DNA of 64,000 nt from Phascolomyces articulosus (taxonomy: Eukaryota; Mucoromycota; Mucoromycetes; Mucorales; Lichtheimiaceae), in NCBI GenBank assembly GCA_025677815.1, contig JAIXMP010000007.1:1550001-1614000 (forward strand), read 5' to 3'. Under the pieces are notes generated by a model. The model ran no database searches, was not told the DNA's origin, and saw only the letters and a list, made by a program, of their open reading frames with translations. Positions within the stretch are counted from its first letter, which is position 1, and every line of letters starts with the position of its first letter. Made by a program: the position numbers and the translations under genes. Shown in pieces: positions 1 to 12,749 of this stretch.

Positions 1-1095
1 TTGGTCCCTTTTCCCTTTCTTTCCCTCCATATTCCACCACACATTTTACACATAAAAAAAAGATTCCCATTATCTCCTATATCCTCCCCTCTTGTTTTTG
101 ATTTTTTCCAGAACACTATTTATAATCCGGTACGTAAAAATAATGATAAAAAGAACAAAAAAAAATAATTACAATGGTTGGTTGGCGGTGGGAGGAATTG
201 TGTTAAGAAAATTGGAATGGAGACGAGATTTGATAGTAGATTGGTATTAGGAAATGAGCAAGTGGGGTTGGATGGGATAATTTTGAATATTGCACAATCA
301 ACGGTGAGTTATTGGTGTGTGTGTGTGTGTGTGTGTGTGTGTTTATGGTTGAATAGTTTATGTCATGTGGAAGTTGGTTTGGTTAACGGGTTTATAGGTT
401 GGATGGGGTTGTGATGATTGAACTCTCTTTTTTCATTTAATTTACCTTATTTCCATATATTCCCTTTATTACTACTTATTACTATTACAATGACAACTAT
501 TATTTACTACTACTTACTACTACGTTATCATTTGATTGACACACCAATAAATCCATCTTGCTTTTATATTTACTTTGAAGCAAATGTGGTAAACCCTTCT
601 ATCATGTTTTTTCCCTCATTTATTTTATTGGTTGTAAAAGACTTTTTTTTTTCTCTTCATTTCCACTTTTTTTTTACTCGTTTGTCATTTTGTATTACTC
701 GAAAAAAAATCAGAACGACGCATTCTTCATATCTCCCTTTTCTCTCACTTTTCCTATTACACAGTCATATTGAAGATCGACATTGATGCAACAACTACAA
801 CATTTTTTTTACAAGGATGATTATTTGCTGACATATTACATATATAGTGTTCTGGAAAAAAAAAAGGAGATGGAGCGAAAAATCACAACTCTTTTTTTTC
901 ATATCATATAAGAGAAAAAAAAACGCATGGATGATTGTGTTTAGGATTGATCGTTTCTCACTCACTCACTCACTCTTTCTCTTTTCATCTCTTCCTTCTT
1001 TCTTTCTCTCTCTCTCACACACATTCTTACTTATATTTTCATTTTTCATTTCATGTTTCTTATGATGATTCTATTATATAACCATTTTTCTGTAG
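1..1095. other. 5' flank or long intron upstream of RNA14
   Basis: No exon coding for the missing N-terminal HAT repeats of RNA14 could be recognised here. The stretch is pyrimidine-rich and contains a GT microsatellite (315-342) and a CTCA repeat (957-975). A clear acceptor (TTTCTGTAG) ends at 1095. Possible donors lie at 130 (GTACGT, after an 18-nt candidate exon 112-129) and 302 (GTGAGT), but neither leads into a sequence resembling the family. The real upstream exon may lie before the window. Confidence 0.5.
315..342. repeat. (GT)14 microsatellite
   Basis: Fourteen perfect GT units in non-coding sequence upstream of the RNA14 exons. Confidence 0.95.
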
Positions 1096-4000
1096 CCAAG
1101 ACAGTGGCTTGCGTACTTGGAATTGGAATTGAAATATTCTAATTTTAATGAAGTCGAAGCACTTTTTACGAGATGTTTAAAAACCGTGTTATCTGTGGAT
1201 CTTTGGAAATTCTATCTTGGTTATATTCGTCGTATCAATCAAGGGGATAGTGGGACCGTAGCTACCCCAGAAGCTCGTGCTATCATTGAAAAGGCTTATG
1301 AATATGTTTTGAATAATGTGGGCATTGATAAAGATGCTGGACCTATTTGGGCTGATTATATTTATTTTCTCAAGTCTGCTGAGGTAAAGATTCAAAAAAA
1401 CTTCAATTGTCTCTCTCTCTCTCTTTTTTTTCTTCTTCAAAAGTAATCATAGATAATATTATTCACATCTTTATTGAAATCATATCCTCTTCTTCATCTT
1501 TAGACTACAAACACATGGGAAGAACAACGAAAGATGGATAGTATGCGAAGAGCCTATCAAAAGGCAGTAGCTATTCCACTGAATAATGTGGAACATTTGT
1601 GGAAAGAATATGATCAGTGGGAAAATAATCTTAATCGTTTGACAGCTAAAAAGTTCCTTGGTGAAAAATCCTCAGCTTATATGACAGCAAGAACAGCTTT
1701 AAGAGAAATGAGATCTCTAATGGATAATGTTAATCGAGGCGTTGTTCCAAAACCACCTCAATGGACTGATAAAGAAATTACTCAAGTAAGGCATTACTTT
1801 CTATATATTCATATATGCAACATCAGTATATGGATCAATTAAGAGAATACAAGTGACTAAAAGATATCGGATGGGGGGGGGAATGGTTCTTTTTTTTTTA
1901 AAAAAAAAAAGTTAGAAGCATGGAAACAATATATCGATTGGGAAAAGAGTAATCCACTTCAATTGGAAGATGAATCAATGATTACTGAACGTGTTGCCTA
2001 TGCCTATCAACAAGCATTTTTGGTGTTACAGTTTTATCCAGAATTGTGGTACGATTATGCAATGTATTATATTGAACATCAAAAGCCCGAAAAAGCCATG
2101 AATGTATTAAAACAAGGAGTGGAAGTATTACCTACCAGGTAAATATTAAAAAAAAAGTGATAAAATGTCATGCTCTATATTATCAAGAAGAAAGTAATTG
2201 TTGACACATTCATTATTCTATATTATTTTAGTCTTTTACTTACATTTGCATACACCGAATTATGCGAGTCAAAACGTCAATTGGATGATGCTAGACAATC
2301 CTTTGATGCATTATTAGACCATCTTGATAAAGATATTGAAAAGATTAGGGATGCCGCCCAACAAGAAATGGATAAGATTCAACAAGAAGCGGATGAGGAA
2401 AAGAATAGCATGAATTTAAATGATGATATTGATGGAGAAGTTCGAGAACAACTTCGTATCCGTGAAAGACAGGTGAAAAAAGAACAAGAAGAAGTGGAAA
2501 GCAAAATGAATGAACAAGTCAATGGTTTGGCTAAAGGATGTTCTCTTGTATGGATTAACTATATGCGATTTGCAAGAAGAACTGAGGTAAATTTCATTAG
2601 GCAAATTGGAATTGGGTACAGTGCATAAAATTAAATAATATTTTATATAAAATATATAGGGTATCAAAGCAGCACGTGCTTTATTTTCTCGTGCTCGAAA
2701 AGCAAGTAATCGTACTTATCATGTATTTATTGCTTCTGGTAAGAATATAGAATTCAATGGTTTTTTTTAAAAAAAAAAAACTCAATTCGAAAAAAAAGGA
2801 CATGTTGGTTATTAATGACAAAAAATAATATTTTAATATAGCATTGATGGAATATCATAATAGCAAGGATGCTACTATTGCTGGTAAAATCTTTGGTCTT
2901 GGTCTTAAACAATTTGCCGATGATCCTGATTATATTTCCTATTATCTCGATTATTTGGTGCAAATGAATGATGATAACAGTAAGTATGAAAGAAATGGCA
3001 AGAAGGAAAAATGAATTTTATTATACATTATGATTTAACACATATAATAACAAATTAGATACTCGAGCTCTGTTCGAGAGAACCTTGGCTACTATGCCAT
3101 CAACCAAAGCCGAACCTATTTGGGCTAAATTCTTAGATTATGAAAACAAATATGGTGATTTAGCAAGTATTCATAGTGTTGAAAAGCGAAGACATGAAGC
3201 ATTACCTAACAGTAAGTCATTATTTCTTCATTCAGTGGGATCCTTTTTTTTCAAGTGTATAAAACTAATTGTAATTTTTTTAATAGTTACCATGACGCAA
3301 TCCTTTATGGAAAGATATACCTATTTGAACATCCATGCAATTGATGATCTCGAGCTTGGCACAGAAGGTAAAAGAAGAAGAAAAAAAGATAGTTGACTTT
3401 TTTTTAGGTTATAAAGCCCATCTTTACAATTTGACTAACATAAATGACACCTAATGCTTTGGATGGGAAAACAATCTATATAGCGCGCGAACGCAAGTCA
3501 GGTGAGGGCGTAGTTGCAACTGCACAAGCAACGACGGGACCACCAGGTACATCGGGTAATGCAGCTACAACGACACAAACGAATACTGAACGAGGGGGTC
3601 GATCAAAAGATCAAAATGCAAAGCGACCATTACTCGAACCCGTTCATCCGGAAAGATATCCTCGTCCAGATCTTAATCAATGGCAATCTTTTAAGCCAAC
3701 GGAATCATCACGACGACCGACAGGTGCACCAACAGCTACTAATACTGGAGGAACTGCTGCAACATCATCAGGTGTTCCTCCTCCTACAGCAGGTATGGCT
3801 CCTACCGGTGCTCCTGGTGGTGCGGGGGGTCGTATGCCACCACCCATGAATACAGATAGTGCCAATCCTCCACCACCTATGGCACCACCCAATATTGGTT
3901 CTCTTCATCAACCAAAAGATACAATGTCATCTGTAAACGTACCCCCACCACAGCAAGGTATGGGTAATATGCTTGGTCAACCCCCTCCACAGCAACAACC

Positions 4001-4818
4001 TCCACAACAACAACAACCTCCACCGCAACAACAGCAACAACAACCACCTTCAACGAATTGGAATCCAAACCAACAGTTACCAGACCCTGTTGCTTATTTT
4101 GTTTCGAATTTACCACCACCACAAAGTTTCAATGGTAAAGAGAATAATTGTTGTCTTTTTTTTCATGTGTAAATATGAGCAAGTCACTTAAATTGTTGTT
4201 TTTTTTATTACTATGATCGTCTTTATAGGACCGTTGATCCAATCGGGTGAATTGGTTGAATTATTAAGAAACATTATTATTCCATTACCTCAAGGTGGTC
4301 CACCTATGAGAGGACCTATACAGCAGCAGCAACAACAACAACAGAAACCTATAGGTGCTGGACCATCATCAATGGTTGGTGGTGGTAGAGATATGCCATC
4401 AGGTCGTGGTGGTGGTGGTTACGGACGCGGTGGTGGACGAGGAGGTGGTTTCAAACCAAGGGTAAGATTTAAACTGATTTTCTTCATTTATGCACATATA
4501 TTGCTAGTGATGGATTATAAATATTCATCAATTACAACATTCTATATATTTAGGGAGGAGGACAAGGTCGAGGAGGTAGACAAGGTATTAAACGACGAGG
4601 TGGTCGAGATGATTTCGAAGACGAATATCAACAGCATAAAGGTAAACAAAAAAAACGTTTAACCCCAATTGCTTTTTTTTTTTTTTGTTAAAAAATGATA
4701 TGCTCATACGCAATTGATTTTTTTTTATTTCTTAGGTATGGGACCAAATCGTCCACCTACATACGATATATTTCGAGCAAGACAAGCAAAACGGCATCGG
4801 GACGATCCATCTTATTGA
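1096..4818 (+). CDS. RNA14: mRNA 3'-end processing protein RNA14 / CstF-77 (5' partial)
   Basis: Scaffold of the cleavage and polyadenylation factor (CF IA / CstF), nuclear, bridging Rna15/CstF-64 and the poly(A) machinery. Exons read as 1096-1383, 1504-1785, 1912-2138, 2232-2586, 2660-2738, 2842-2979, 3059-3211, 3287-3367, 3484-4134, 4229-4461, 4554-4641 and 4736-4818, giving 885 visible residues in one frame. HAT repeats are evident: QWLAYLELELKYSNF, DLWKFYLGYIRRIN, IWADYIYFLK, LWKEYDQWE, WKQYIDWEKSNPL, ALMEYHNS and NTRALFERTL align with CstF-77 by eye. The second half is Pro/Gln-rich, followed by PLIQSGELVELL, an Arg/Gly-rich tract and the terminal motif YDIFRARQAKR typical of the family C-terminus. 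At least one N-terminal exon is missing. Intron 3368-3483 is chosen because reading through to a nearer acceptor gives a stop. Confidence 0.93.
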
Positions 4819-5732
4819 TGAAAGATCAAACATAAAGTATAAGAAAAAAAGTTCCAACTCACATAACGCACACACATTCATAGTTTGATATAATGACATT
4901 TTATATACAAATAAATACATTCCTATACATCCATTCACATATTTTTTTTATTAAAAAAAAAGACATTACTGGGAGCTGTTTGAGTGAATTGAAGGAAGGG
5001 GATAGATAGAGTTCCCAGATCCTTTTTTTATTTGTAGTTAACGTGCTGCTTTATGTATTATGCATGTGTAACTTTAGTGCTTAGCATGATAATCCTTTAT
5101 TATAAAGACAAAAATAACATAAGAGAAAAATCTTAAATAAGAAGAGATCACATGCATTGTAATATATAAGATGTATATATCCATTTTATGACTATTTTTT
5201 TTTTTGTTTAAAAAACACATGTTTAAATATATCTGTTGTTTTTTGAATGCGTATATTATATATATATATATATAATGAACTATGTAAGATAGTAATAAAA
5301 AATCAAAATTGCTTGTATATATGTGCATATATATACTGTGGAAAAAAAATGGATGAGACAGTATATAATATGTAGACCTTTCTTTTTTCTTGTTGGGAAA
5401 TTGGGGGAGAGGGAAAAAAGAAGGTAAAGTTATCCGATATATATTGAAGAGAAAATATATAGTAATAAAAAGCAATGGTGATAAATGCAAGACAGAGGGA
5501 GTAAAAAAAAAGTGCAATATTATAATAAATGTAATAATAATGATAGAAAATGTGTATGAGTTGGGAGTAAATACAAAAAAGCATTGAAGATATTGATATA
5601 TACATTGAAAGTGTGAATAAGAAGAGAGAGAGCAGGTTTAGTGGGTGAGCTTAGGATCCATTATAGTAAATGTTGTGAGTTTTGGAAGGATGTATGTTGC
5701 TGTTTGTTTGTTATTTATAAATATATATAAAT
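4819..5732. other. Convergent intergenic region
   Basis: Lies between the 3' ends of RNA14 and the velvet gene. Very AT-rich, with a TA repeat near 5257-5274 and A/T homopolymers. It presumably holds both 3' UTRs and poly(A) sites. The short ORFs are low-complexity and unconvincing. Confidence 0.6.
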
Positions 5733-7437
5733 CTACCAAGGGCGTTGACGTGTGTGTTGTGAAAGTTGCATCATGGCAACAGCTGCATCTACTTGTTCAC
5801 CAGCATTATTGTGATTAATATGATCTACTTCTGGACTTATTAACTGACTTAATGAAGGTAAGCGAATAGTAGGTTTTTCATGAGGGGATAATGGTTGTTT
5901 TGTCCATGGTGGTGATGGCATCGTCGTTGGTGTTCGTCCAACAAATGTAAACTCTGGTTTATCATACGGCTGATGTGGGGGTGAAACGGGTGCTGATGAT
6001 GTACTACTAGTGTGGCGATCATCACTCATACATGTACTATCGGTTCCAATACTATTAAGGCTTGCTCGTCGATCAGCTGAACTGTTGGAAAAGTTATTAT
6101 TATTACGTATGCGTTGGTAACTCATGTATGCATCGGTAGGGCTTGCTGCATACATACGTGCTGGTGTATCCCGCTGTTGTTGAACAATGGTAGGGGCATG
6201 AATAGGTTTTGGTGTTGATACTGTTGAGGGGGGTGGAGTAGATCGAGATGGATATTCATCACTACTGATTGACATTTTTCTCTTTCGTGATGCCATCCTA
6301 ATTTTTTTAATGAATATAAATCATGATATGAGTCCACTGAATGCATAGTTATCAAGATATATAAAAAAAAAGGAACACTTATAATAAGGATAAGTCATAA
6401 AGCAAACACATTTGGAGCAAAACTTACATTTGATTGCGATGTTCTTTACGAATACGAATACGAGCACCTTGATCTGAAAATGATCGAGATAAAAATGTTG
6501 AATCGAGTACACCTGGAAAGCTCTTGGCAGAATAAACAGTGAATACATCCGTAAAGATAGATTTAAGGCTTACAGCACCATTAAGTGTAATTTCAAATAA
6601 TGTTAATTTGAGACGAAAATGACCTTCCACTTTGACTGATAAATCACCCAATACGAAAAAACCACCATCTATAATATATTAAACAAATGAGTTAGTTCTA
6701 TTGCATTTTTCGGAAGGTAAGTTTGCATATATAGGCTGGATATTACTGCGGACTTTACCATTGTTATCGATATCTTTAAGTTTATACATTGAAGAAACAG
6801 TTTGACCAGACAATGCATTATGGTTTGGTGTATATATTTCATCATCATTTGTAGGATGTGCCAGGTTGGCGCATACAAAATAATATGGGTTTTGTAAGAA
6901 TCCACTATCAATAATTGTAAAAAAAAAAAAAAGGAAAGTATGTATGTTAGTCATTCTACTTTGTAATCGATCAGTTTTCGTAGATGTGGCGTTTTTTATT
7001 TTGTTAAAGAGAACTATCATCATCTTCATTTTTTCTTACAGAGTTTCATTAGGTGTTGCATTCTTCAATGATATTTGAACAATGGGTGGTGGATCGATAG
7101 CCCGTCGATCTAGTTATATTTATAAATAATATTCATCAATAAGTCTTGGCTAAATTATACTTTATTATCAATAACTATTGATAATATGTCAGATCTTATG
7201 AATGTTATCGTTTGTACCTCTTTCATTGTTTGTGCTTGTTCTTGTTTGAATAGGTTGTTGTCTAACAGCCAAGGAAAATCGTCTATATTTTTCCAAAAAT
7301 ATATATATTTATGTACAAATGAGTCTTTCTTATTCATTTTATTATAATAAAATAAAAACATACTGTGGATGTGTTGGAGCTAAGGAACAAGCCGAGATAT
7401 AATCATAATGGTGAGCATTTGAACTTCGTGTTGACAT
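5733..7437 (-). CDS. Velvet-domain transcriptional regulator
   Basis: Velvet proteins are fungal nuclear regulators that dimerise and bind DNA through an NF-kB-like fold, controlling development and metabolism. Exons on the minus strand: 7364-7437, 7218-7282, 7040-7109, 6759-6904, 6428-6668, 5733-6297; 386 residues in frame. The velvet domain occupies roughly residues 24-225: [81 protein letters not shown] (in parts), and [18 protein letters not shown]-like stretch (ASRKRKMS) just after the domain could be a nuclear localisation signal. The tail is Ser/Pro-rich, disordered, with [11 protein letters not shown] near the end. Without a search it cannot be assigned to the VosA, VelB or VelC branch. 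Its neighbour upstream is a 5.3-kb divergent spacer. Confidence 0.93.
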
Positions 7438-9010
7438 GTTGATATTTGATGTTTTGTCGTTTAGTTATTATATAACTGATGATGGATGAGATTATTTATG
7501 TTGTTGTATGATGATATGAAGAATAATATGAATGATCAAAAAATAAATGACAAAATAAAAAAAAAAGAAAGGGAAAAAGAAAAGAAATCGAAAAAAAACT
7601 GGAAAAAAATTAAGAATTAAACACAAAAACAAGTTCAATCTGATAAAACCTCGTTCCAAAGCGGAGTTTTTCTATAGGTTAAGCTGCACTCTTTAACCAC
7701 GGCTTTCCTCCTTCTGTTACACTCAAACAAACCCAGTTTTTATACACTTTTTCTCTCTCTCAATGATCCCCCAAGAGACAATCACTCAAAATCAAATCTA
7801 TTCCCCCGCTTTTTTATTCTATCCTCTCAATCTACAATTACTATTACTGATTCTATCCCGGTCGGTCTATTGTTTGTTACTTCCGGTTTCCTCTTGTCTT
7901 CCCCCAAAAAAAGGAATTGTCGCAACTTCCATTTGCGTTGACATGCATGTCATTGTCAAAATCATCACTCGCTTCGCATCCATTATTTCCCTTTACATTA
8001 TTATGTATTATATCGCCAGTTACCCTTGAAAATTTGTTATGAAGCTGACCGCTGTCATGCGACAATAATATCAATTTTACTCGATTTATATCCATTGATT
8101 TCCTTTTTAAAATGTATAAAGAGGAGGATGGATGAATGAATGACAGGAACTTCAAGTTAATTAAGTTCGACATGTAAAAGAGTTTGATTTTGAATTCATT
8201 TGGTTCAGGAGTTAATAACTCTAATTTATACATTTGAATGACTTTCTTTTTTCACTTTCATGTTTAATTGAAGAAATATTATCAAATGATCAAGCTGTAC
8301 ATAGGTCGTGTGTTTTATCTTTATAATTGATAGTAATGGTAATAAAAGTAGCTGTGTTTGGTATAAGCATTGATTGTTTAATTTACTTACTCATCGTCTT
8401 CGTTACCAATTACACATTGCATATGTTTATGTAAAGAAGAAAAATGAACGTGTATTCCTTACCAATAAATAACAAACCGTTTTGTAATACCGTACAGTAT
8501 ACTACAGTCTGTGCACTCGAGAAAAAAAAAGATATATACTGGTTATGATTACAAAATTATACTTTGCTAGTGTGTATTGTTTATGATGAGACGTTTACGT
8601 ACCTATTTCTATAAAATTTATGTAATCCATTCAAAGATGATTGCTACTTTTTATCATTCTCATTACTTTTACCTCCTACTTTCTTTCCTCATTATTTTTT
8701 TTTCTACAATTGGTATCATTATATACTATTCAAATTTACAATCTATGCGTAAAAATATATAGATTTGGTAATGGTAGTAACCTATCATGTGTTCTACGTA
8801 AGGATCATTTTTCTTTTAAAAAAAATAATGATATTGTCTAATATTATGCATAATAATTGACCCTTCATCATCAGAATCCCCTATTACATAATGCATCTCA
8901 TTATATTATCTTTCAAGATGATTTTATAAAATCAACCAAGTTCCCGAGAATAATAGCAGTAACACTTTTTTTTTTCTTATAAATTTTGAAGGATTCCAAA
9001 ATTTGGGGGG

Positions 9011-9030
9011 AGAGAGAGAGAGAGAGAGAG
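9011..9030. repeat. (AG)10 microsatellite
   Basis: Perfect AG repeat in the velvet-MFS spacer. Confidence 0.9.
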
Positions 9031-9070
9031 GAGAAGATAAGTATCAAAAGAAGCATATGAATATGAATAT

Positions 9071-9088
9071 GAATTGAATTGAATTGAA
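9071..9088. repeat. (GAATT) short tandem repeat
   Basis: Three and a half GAATT units, preceded by GAATAT units. The same pentamer forms a longer array at 37881-37908. Confidence 0.85.
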
Positions 9089-9745
9089 TGAAATAAGAGA
9101 TGAACATGCTGCATGGATCCACGGTTCGTGTTACATTTTGAAAGTTGCACAGAGGCATCGATATTCCTGGGTCAAACAACAACAAATGCGTAATTTTCAC
9201 TTGCGGAGATCTTTTATTTCTTTATCAAAAACAGTATAGCGGATCTGATAAAGTCTATGAATCAGATAAAATACAAAGTGTCTTATTTCAACTAATAAAT
9301 ACGTGTTTTCTTTTTAGTTAGAATCGATAAATAAGCAACACTCATTGACATGTACTCTACACCTAAAAAAATAAAAACCGCGCTTTTTTTCTACTTAATA
9401 AATGCTATGTGGCAAAAAAAGGGGGGGGGATAGTGATTTAGTAGTAGCATAATAGTAATGGTTTAGTGCTTGATTGATTAAAACAATTCCACCCCTTTTT
9501 CTTTTATCCCAATAATAAAAGGGAACGGTACTACATTTGAAACACATCACACAACAATAAAAGATTACACACATAATATATAATCAACACACAAATGCAC
9601 ATGTTTAATAAGTTTATAATCTGATAACGCAGCCTGCTATATATATATATAATATAAAGTAAAAAAAAAAAAGTCATTCCAAATCCATAAAAGTGTTTAT
9701 CCAACATATCATGTATTACACTTTACAATAAGTTAACCAGGTTTC

Positions 9746-9768
9746 TGGACGTTTGGGTAAGACGTCCA
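9746..9768. promoter_or_regulatory. Inverted repeat TGGACGT-N9-ACGTCCA
   Basis: Perfect 7-bp arms around a 9-nt spacer inside a comparatively GC-rich island. A second inverted pair, GGTAA (56-60) and TTACC (9776-9780), interleaves with it. Could be a dimeric transcription-factor site or an RNA structure; nothing in the sequence decides this. Confidence 0.4.
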
Positions 9769-11545
9769 AATCCATTTACCGAACATCCCCGATTTTTTTC
9801 TGCTGATTGAGAGCGGGGAGATGACGGACCACAAGAAAGTATAAAACTTACTCTTTCAATATTTTCATTACTATCAAATTAGTATTATGGTTTAATTAGA
9901 CTATAGAATTTATATATCAAATTTTCTTTTTTGGAATACTCTATATAAAGAGGAGTCTCTGAGATGTATAAAAGATGAATATTCAAATCATAACAATAAA
10001 GCAAAACAAATATGTAAAGCTGTTTATAAAAAAAACAGTGTGTCCGTACAACGTACAAATGTTGAAGTTCTCTCTATTTTCCCCGCAAAACTATTAAACC
10101 TGGGAACAAAAATAAAAAAAAATTCATTTGATCCTTGGTAAATCAGGTGATTCGATTGAATGCTTTGTTGTGTATCATGATGCACCAACATATCATTTTA
10201 TCACTATGGAACCATCATGACGAAAGAAAAGTTTTTGTTGTGTCAAATATGCGCCATTACTTTGGAGATAATATTTAGTGTCATGCATCATTGAGATATT
10301 TGTAATTTCCTAAACGCTTTGATCTCAAACATCTTAAACTTTTACCACATCTTTCTCCCTTGATTTTCAGTATGAAACAAATAAACATAAAAATCAATGA
10401 CTATCCGATTATAGTGTATAGTAAAGATGTATATAGTATATCTTGTAAAAGAAGGGTTAATGTTTTTCAAATTATATCAAATGATCTGACATGTAAAAAG
10501 AAACTTGTATACTTTATTCGGAAACAAAATATAAATTTTTGATGATGATGACAGAAATGGAGTCCTTGCGATACAATGATAATTATTTTCTCACCAAAAT
10601 ATATAAATACAGTATGTCTATATCGTGGTAGTAGCATTGGATACCAAAAAAAAAAGAATTTTATTCTTACTCTTCTTTTTCTTCTTTTACGACCATTATT
10701 TCCATTACTTCAATTGGGTGTTTGAGACTCACCATTACTTACAACATGTCCACCGTTCCCCTTCCTATTGTAATTACTAGTCCTTTATCTATGATTATTC
10801 AAATGGATATTAACGTATTCCATCATTGCTAACCAAAGTACATTCTTGCTAGTATCATTTTTCCAATTATATACGAAATTACATTTCAATGCGCAGAATG
10901 TAGTAGCATATGATGGGTAAAACGGCAAATCTTAAAATTCCCTCTCATACACCGTCTGTATGTGCTGTTAGTTCCGTTTAATCTCCATGTCATCATAATA
11001 TATATATATATCCCTCTTTTTCTTTTTTTTTTATTCCCCTTCTTCTCATATATTCGATCATCTTTTTTTATCTGATCGGAAACACAGCATTGCTTTTTTT
11101 TTTTTTTTTTGCTCAGTTCCAAAACACAAGGGTGCCAAGCGGAAAACACTAATTTCTACATAATCTATAGAATGATCTCTCACCATTTGATTATTAAGTT
11201 GTATAAAATAACAAAAAAAATAAAAACCCAGGTCAATATGTACCAGAAAGCCGCGGTAACGCTGAAGTTAAAGAAAGGGTTGGTGGCAACCCATTCAAGA
11301 TGGATTTGGAACCCAAAAACCCTCATCCACAACAAAATAAAAACCGTGCTAGTATATATTTGTATGTGGCTGTGTAAGTCAAATTTCAATTGTTTTGCAA
11401 GATTATTCTATTTTACCTTATCAGTAATCAAATTGAAATGAATAATGGATACATTTTTTGTATTTTTTTTATTATACATATTAGTGAAGATGAGATTTGT
11501 TAGTTGTTCTTTTTTTTAAAAAAAAAACAAAAAAAAGATCCTTAT

Positions 11546-11555
11546 AACCGCGGTT
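11546..11555. promoter_or_regulatory. Palindrome AACCGCGGTT
   Basis: Perfect 10-bp palindrome in an AT-rich spacer, at the edge of a GC-richer island that also holds a CGGATA/TATCCG hairpin at 11741-11759. The CCG/CGG half-sites would suit a Zn2Cys6 dimer, but this is only inference. Confidence 0.3.
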
Positions 11556-12665
11556 TGTTGTTGAGTTAAAAGGTACCATCATAAAAATTGGAAGGGGTGA
11601 TTTTTTTTTGGGCCGCTCGATCGGGAAAGAGGCGCAGGGATGTGTCGCAGTAATCCGTGATACGTGACACAATTGTTTGAATTCACTGGGAAACAAGTCC
11701 AAAAAATGATCAGAAGCGACAGTCAGTAGAATGGAAAACACGGATACTTGCTTTATCCGAAAAGCCGTGTGTAACCTGTGTGAATAGAATTCCAGGCTGT
11801 CCGTGGGTTTTTATAAAACTTAACTGAGAATACAGGGAAACATTGAAACAATGATGTTGCCAGGTATTAGTATTATATATGATATATTAGATTCAACCAG
11901 ATAACTTTGTATAACATATTATTGGGTGGTAACTGTATTTCCTTCATTACTGTAACTCAGCACTCTTAATTAAAAAGACACCCAATAAGTATATAAAGCG
12001 ACCATTCTCATTATCCCCCTCATTATCCCCATAACAGAATGTATTGAAAGTATTAATTATTCTTTTATTGTGCGATCATCAATCGAGCTTATTATCCTGA
12101 TATGTTTTTACATTTGAACACGTATTATTCATGTGTATATCTATGAGATTTATTCAATTGCAATGTATAAGAATACATTTTTATTGTTACATTAGTACTA
12201 TTGGGATCATCTACTTAGTAAGTATTCTGTGATGCTGTGGGTACCTACTTTTGCTATTTGAAGTTTATATGTATCCAATACAATCTAAAAAAGCTTTCTT
12301 TCACTTGAAAAAAAAGAGAAGTTAGATTCAATCTAATATACAATATAAATATACGCTCAGCCTTTTCGTGATCGCTGGTCCTGGTGTTCACTCAGTTATG
12401 TTATCATATTTTCATTTGTGTATGATATGCATCTCTATTAAATTTTAATAGTACGCCACGTAAAACTCATCCCTCCTTTTTTTTTTATCTTGTGAATATA
12501 ATGCATAAGGGAGAAAAATAAAAATAAAAACTTTATGTAACGCCAGTTAGGTATCTTATTCCTTTTTTTCTTTCATTTTTTTATAGTGATTTCTTCCTTT
12601 TTATCGTTAGGTGCTACTTACGTACCTAAGGATAACATATACCAAACAGCCATCAACCACCAATA

Positions 12666-12749
12666 ATGTTTAAACAAGGAGATTTGAAGATCAACTTTAG
12701 TAAGGCGGCCAAAGCAGGTAACGTTAATAAAAAAAAAGTCTTGAAATGA
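12666..12749 (+). other. Upstream ORF overlapping the first MFS start (ATGA)
   Basis: A 27-codon ORF starts at ATG 12666 and its TGA (12747-12749) overlaps the ATG of the transporter (12746-12748) in the ATGA arrangement. It is not in frame with the transporter, and no intron could fuse them. If the mRNA starts upstream of 12666, most ribosomes would have to reinitiate or scan past. Confidence 0.5.

Larger units (their letters stand above)
7438..12745. other. Gene-poor 5.3-kb divergent spacer
   Basis: Between the starts of the velvet gene (-) and the first MFS gene (+). No ORF with family resemblance or codon-like character was found on either strand; the longest (7877-8233 minus, 7763-8029 plus, 11109-11441 plus) look fortuitous. 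Embedded are two less AT-rich islands: about 9740-9840, with the inverted repeat TGGACGT/ACGTCCA (9746-9768), and about 11540-11830, with the palindrome AACCGCGGTT (11546-11555) and a CGGATA/TATCCG hairpin (11741-11759). Microsatellites occur at 9011-9030 and 9071-9088. It may be the large regulatory region of the velvet gene or contain unrecognised non-coding RNAs. Confidence 0.6.

Noticed and set aside
178..414. ORF at the start as an RNA14 upstream exon
   Set aside because: Begins with TTG, runs into the GT microsatellite, and does not look like HAT repeats.
418..1065. ORFs rich in Phe/Ser/Leu/His
   Set aside because: They translate pyrimidine-rich low-complexity DNA and show no domain.
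3408..3483. Exon extension of RNA14 reading GYKAHLYNLTNIND
   Set aside because: It resembles the GYKD of CstF-77, but the frame stops (TAA at 3453-3455) before joining ARERKSG. Using the acceptor at 3483, with a CTAAC branch site inside, keeps one frame.
7763..8233. Opposed ORFs near the velvet promoter
   Set aside because: No introns, motifs or composition supporting coding; overlapping on both strands.
11481..11741. Minus-strand 86-codon ORF
   Set aside because: Follows a GC-richer island but shows no recognisable family and ends in poly-Lys from an A/T run.
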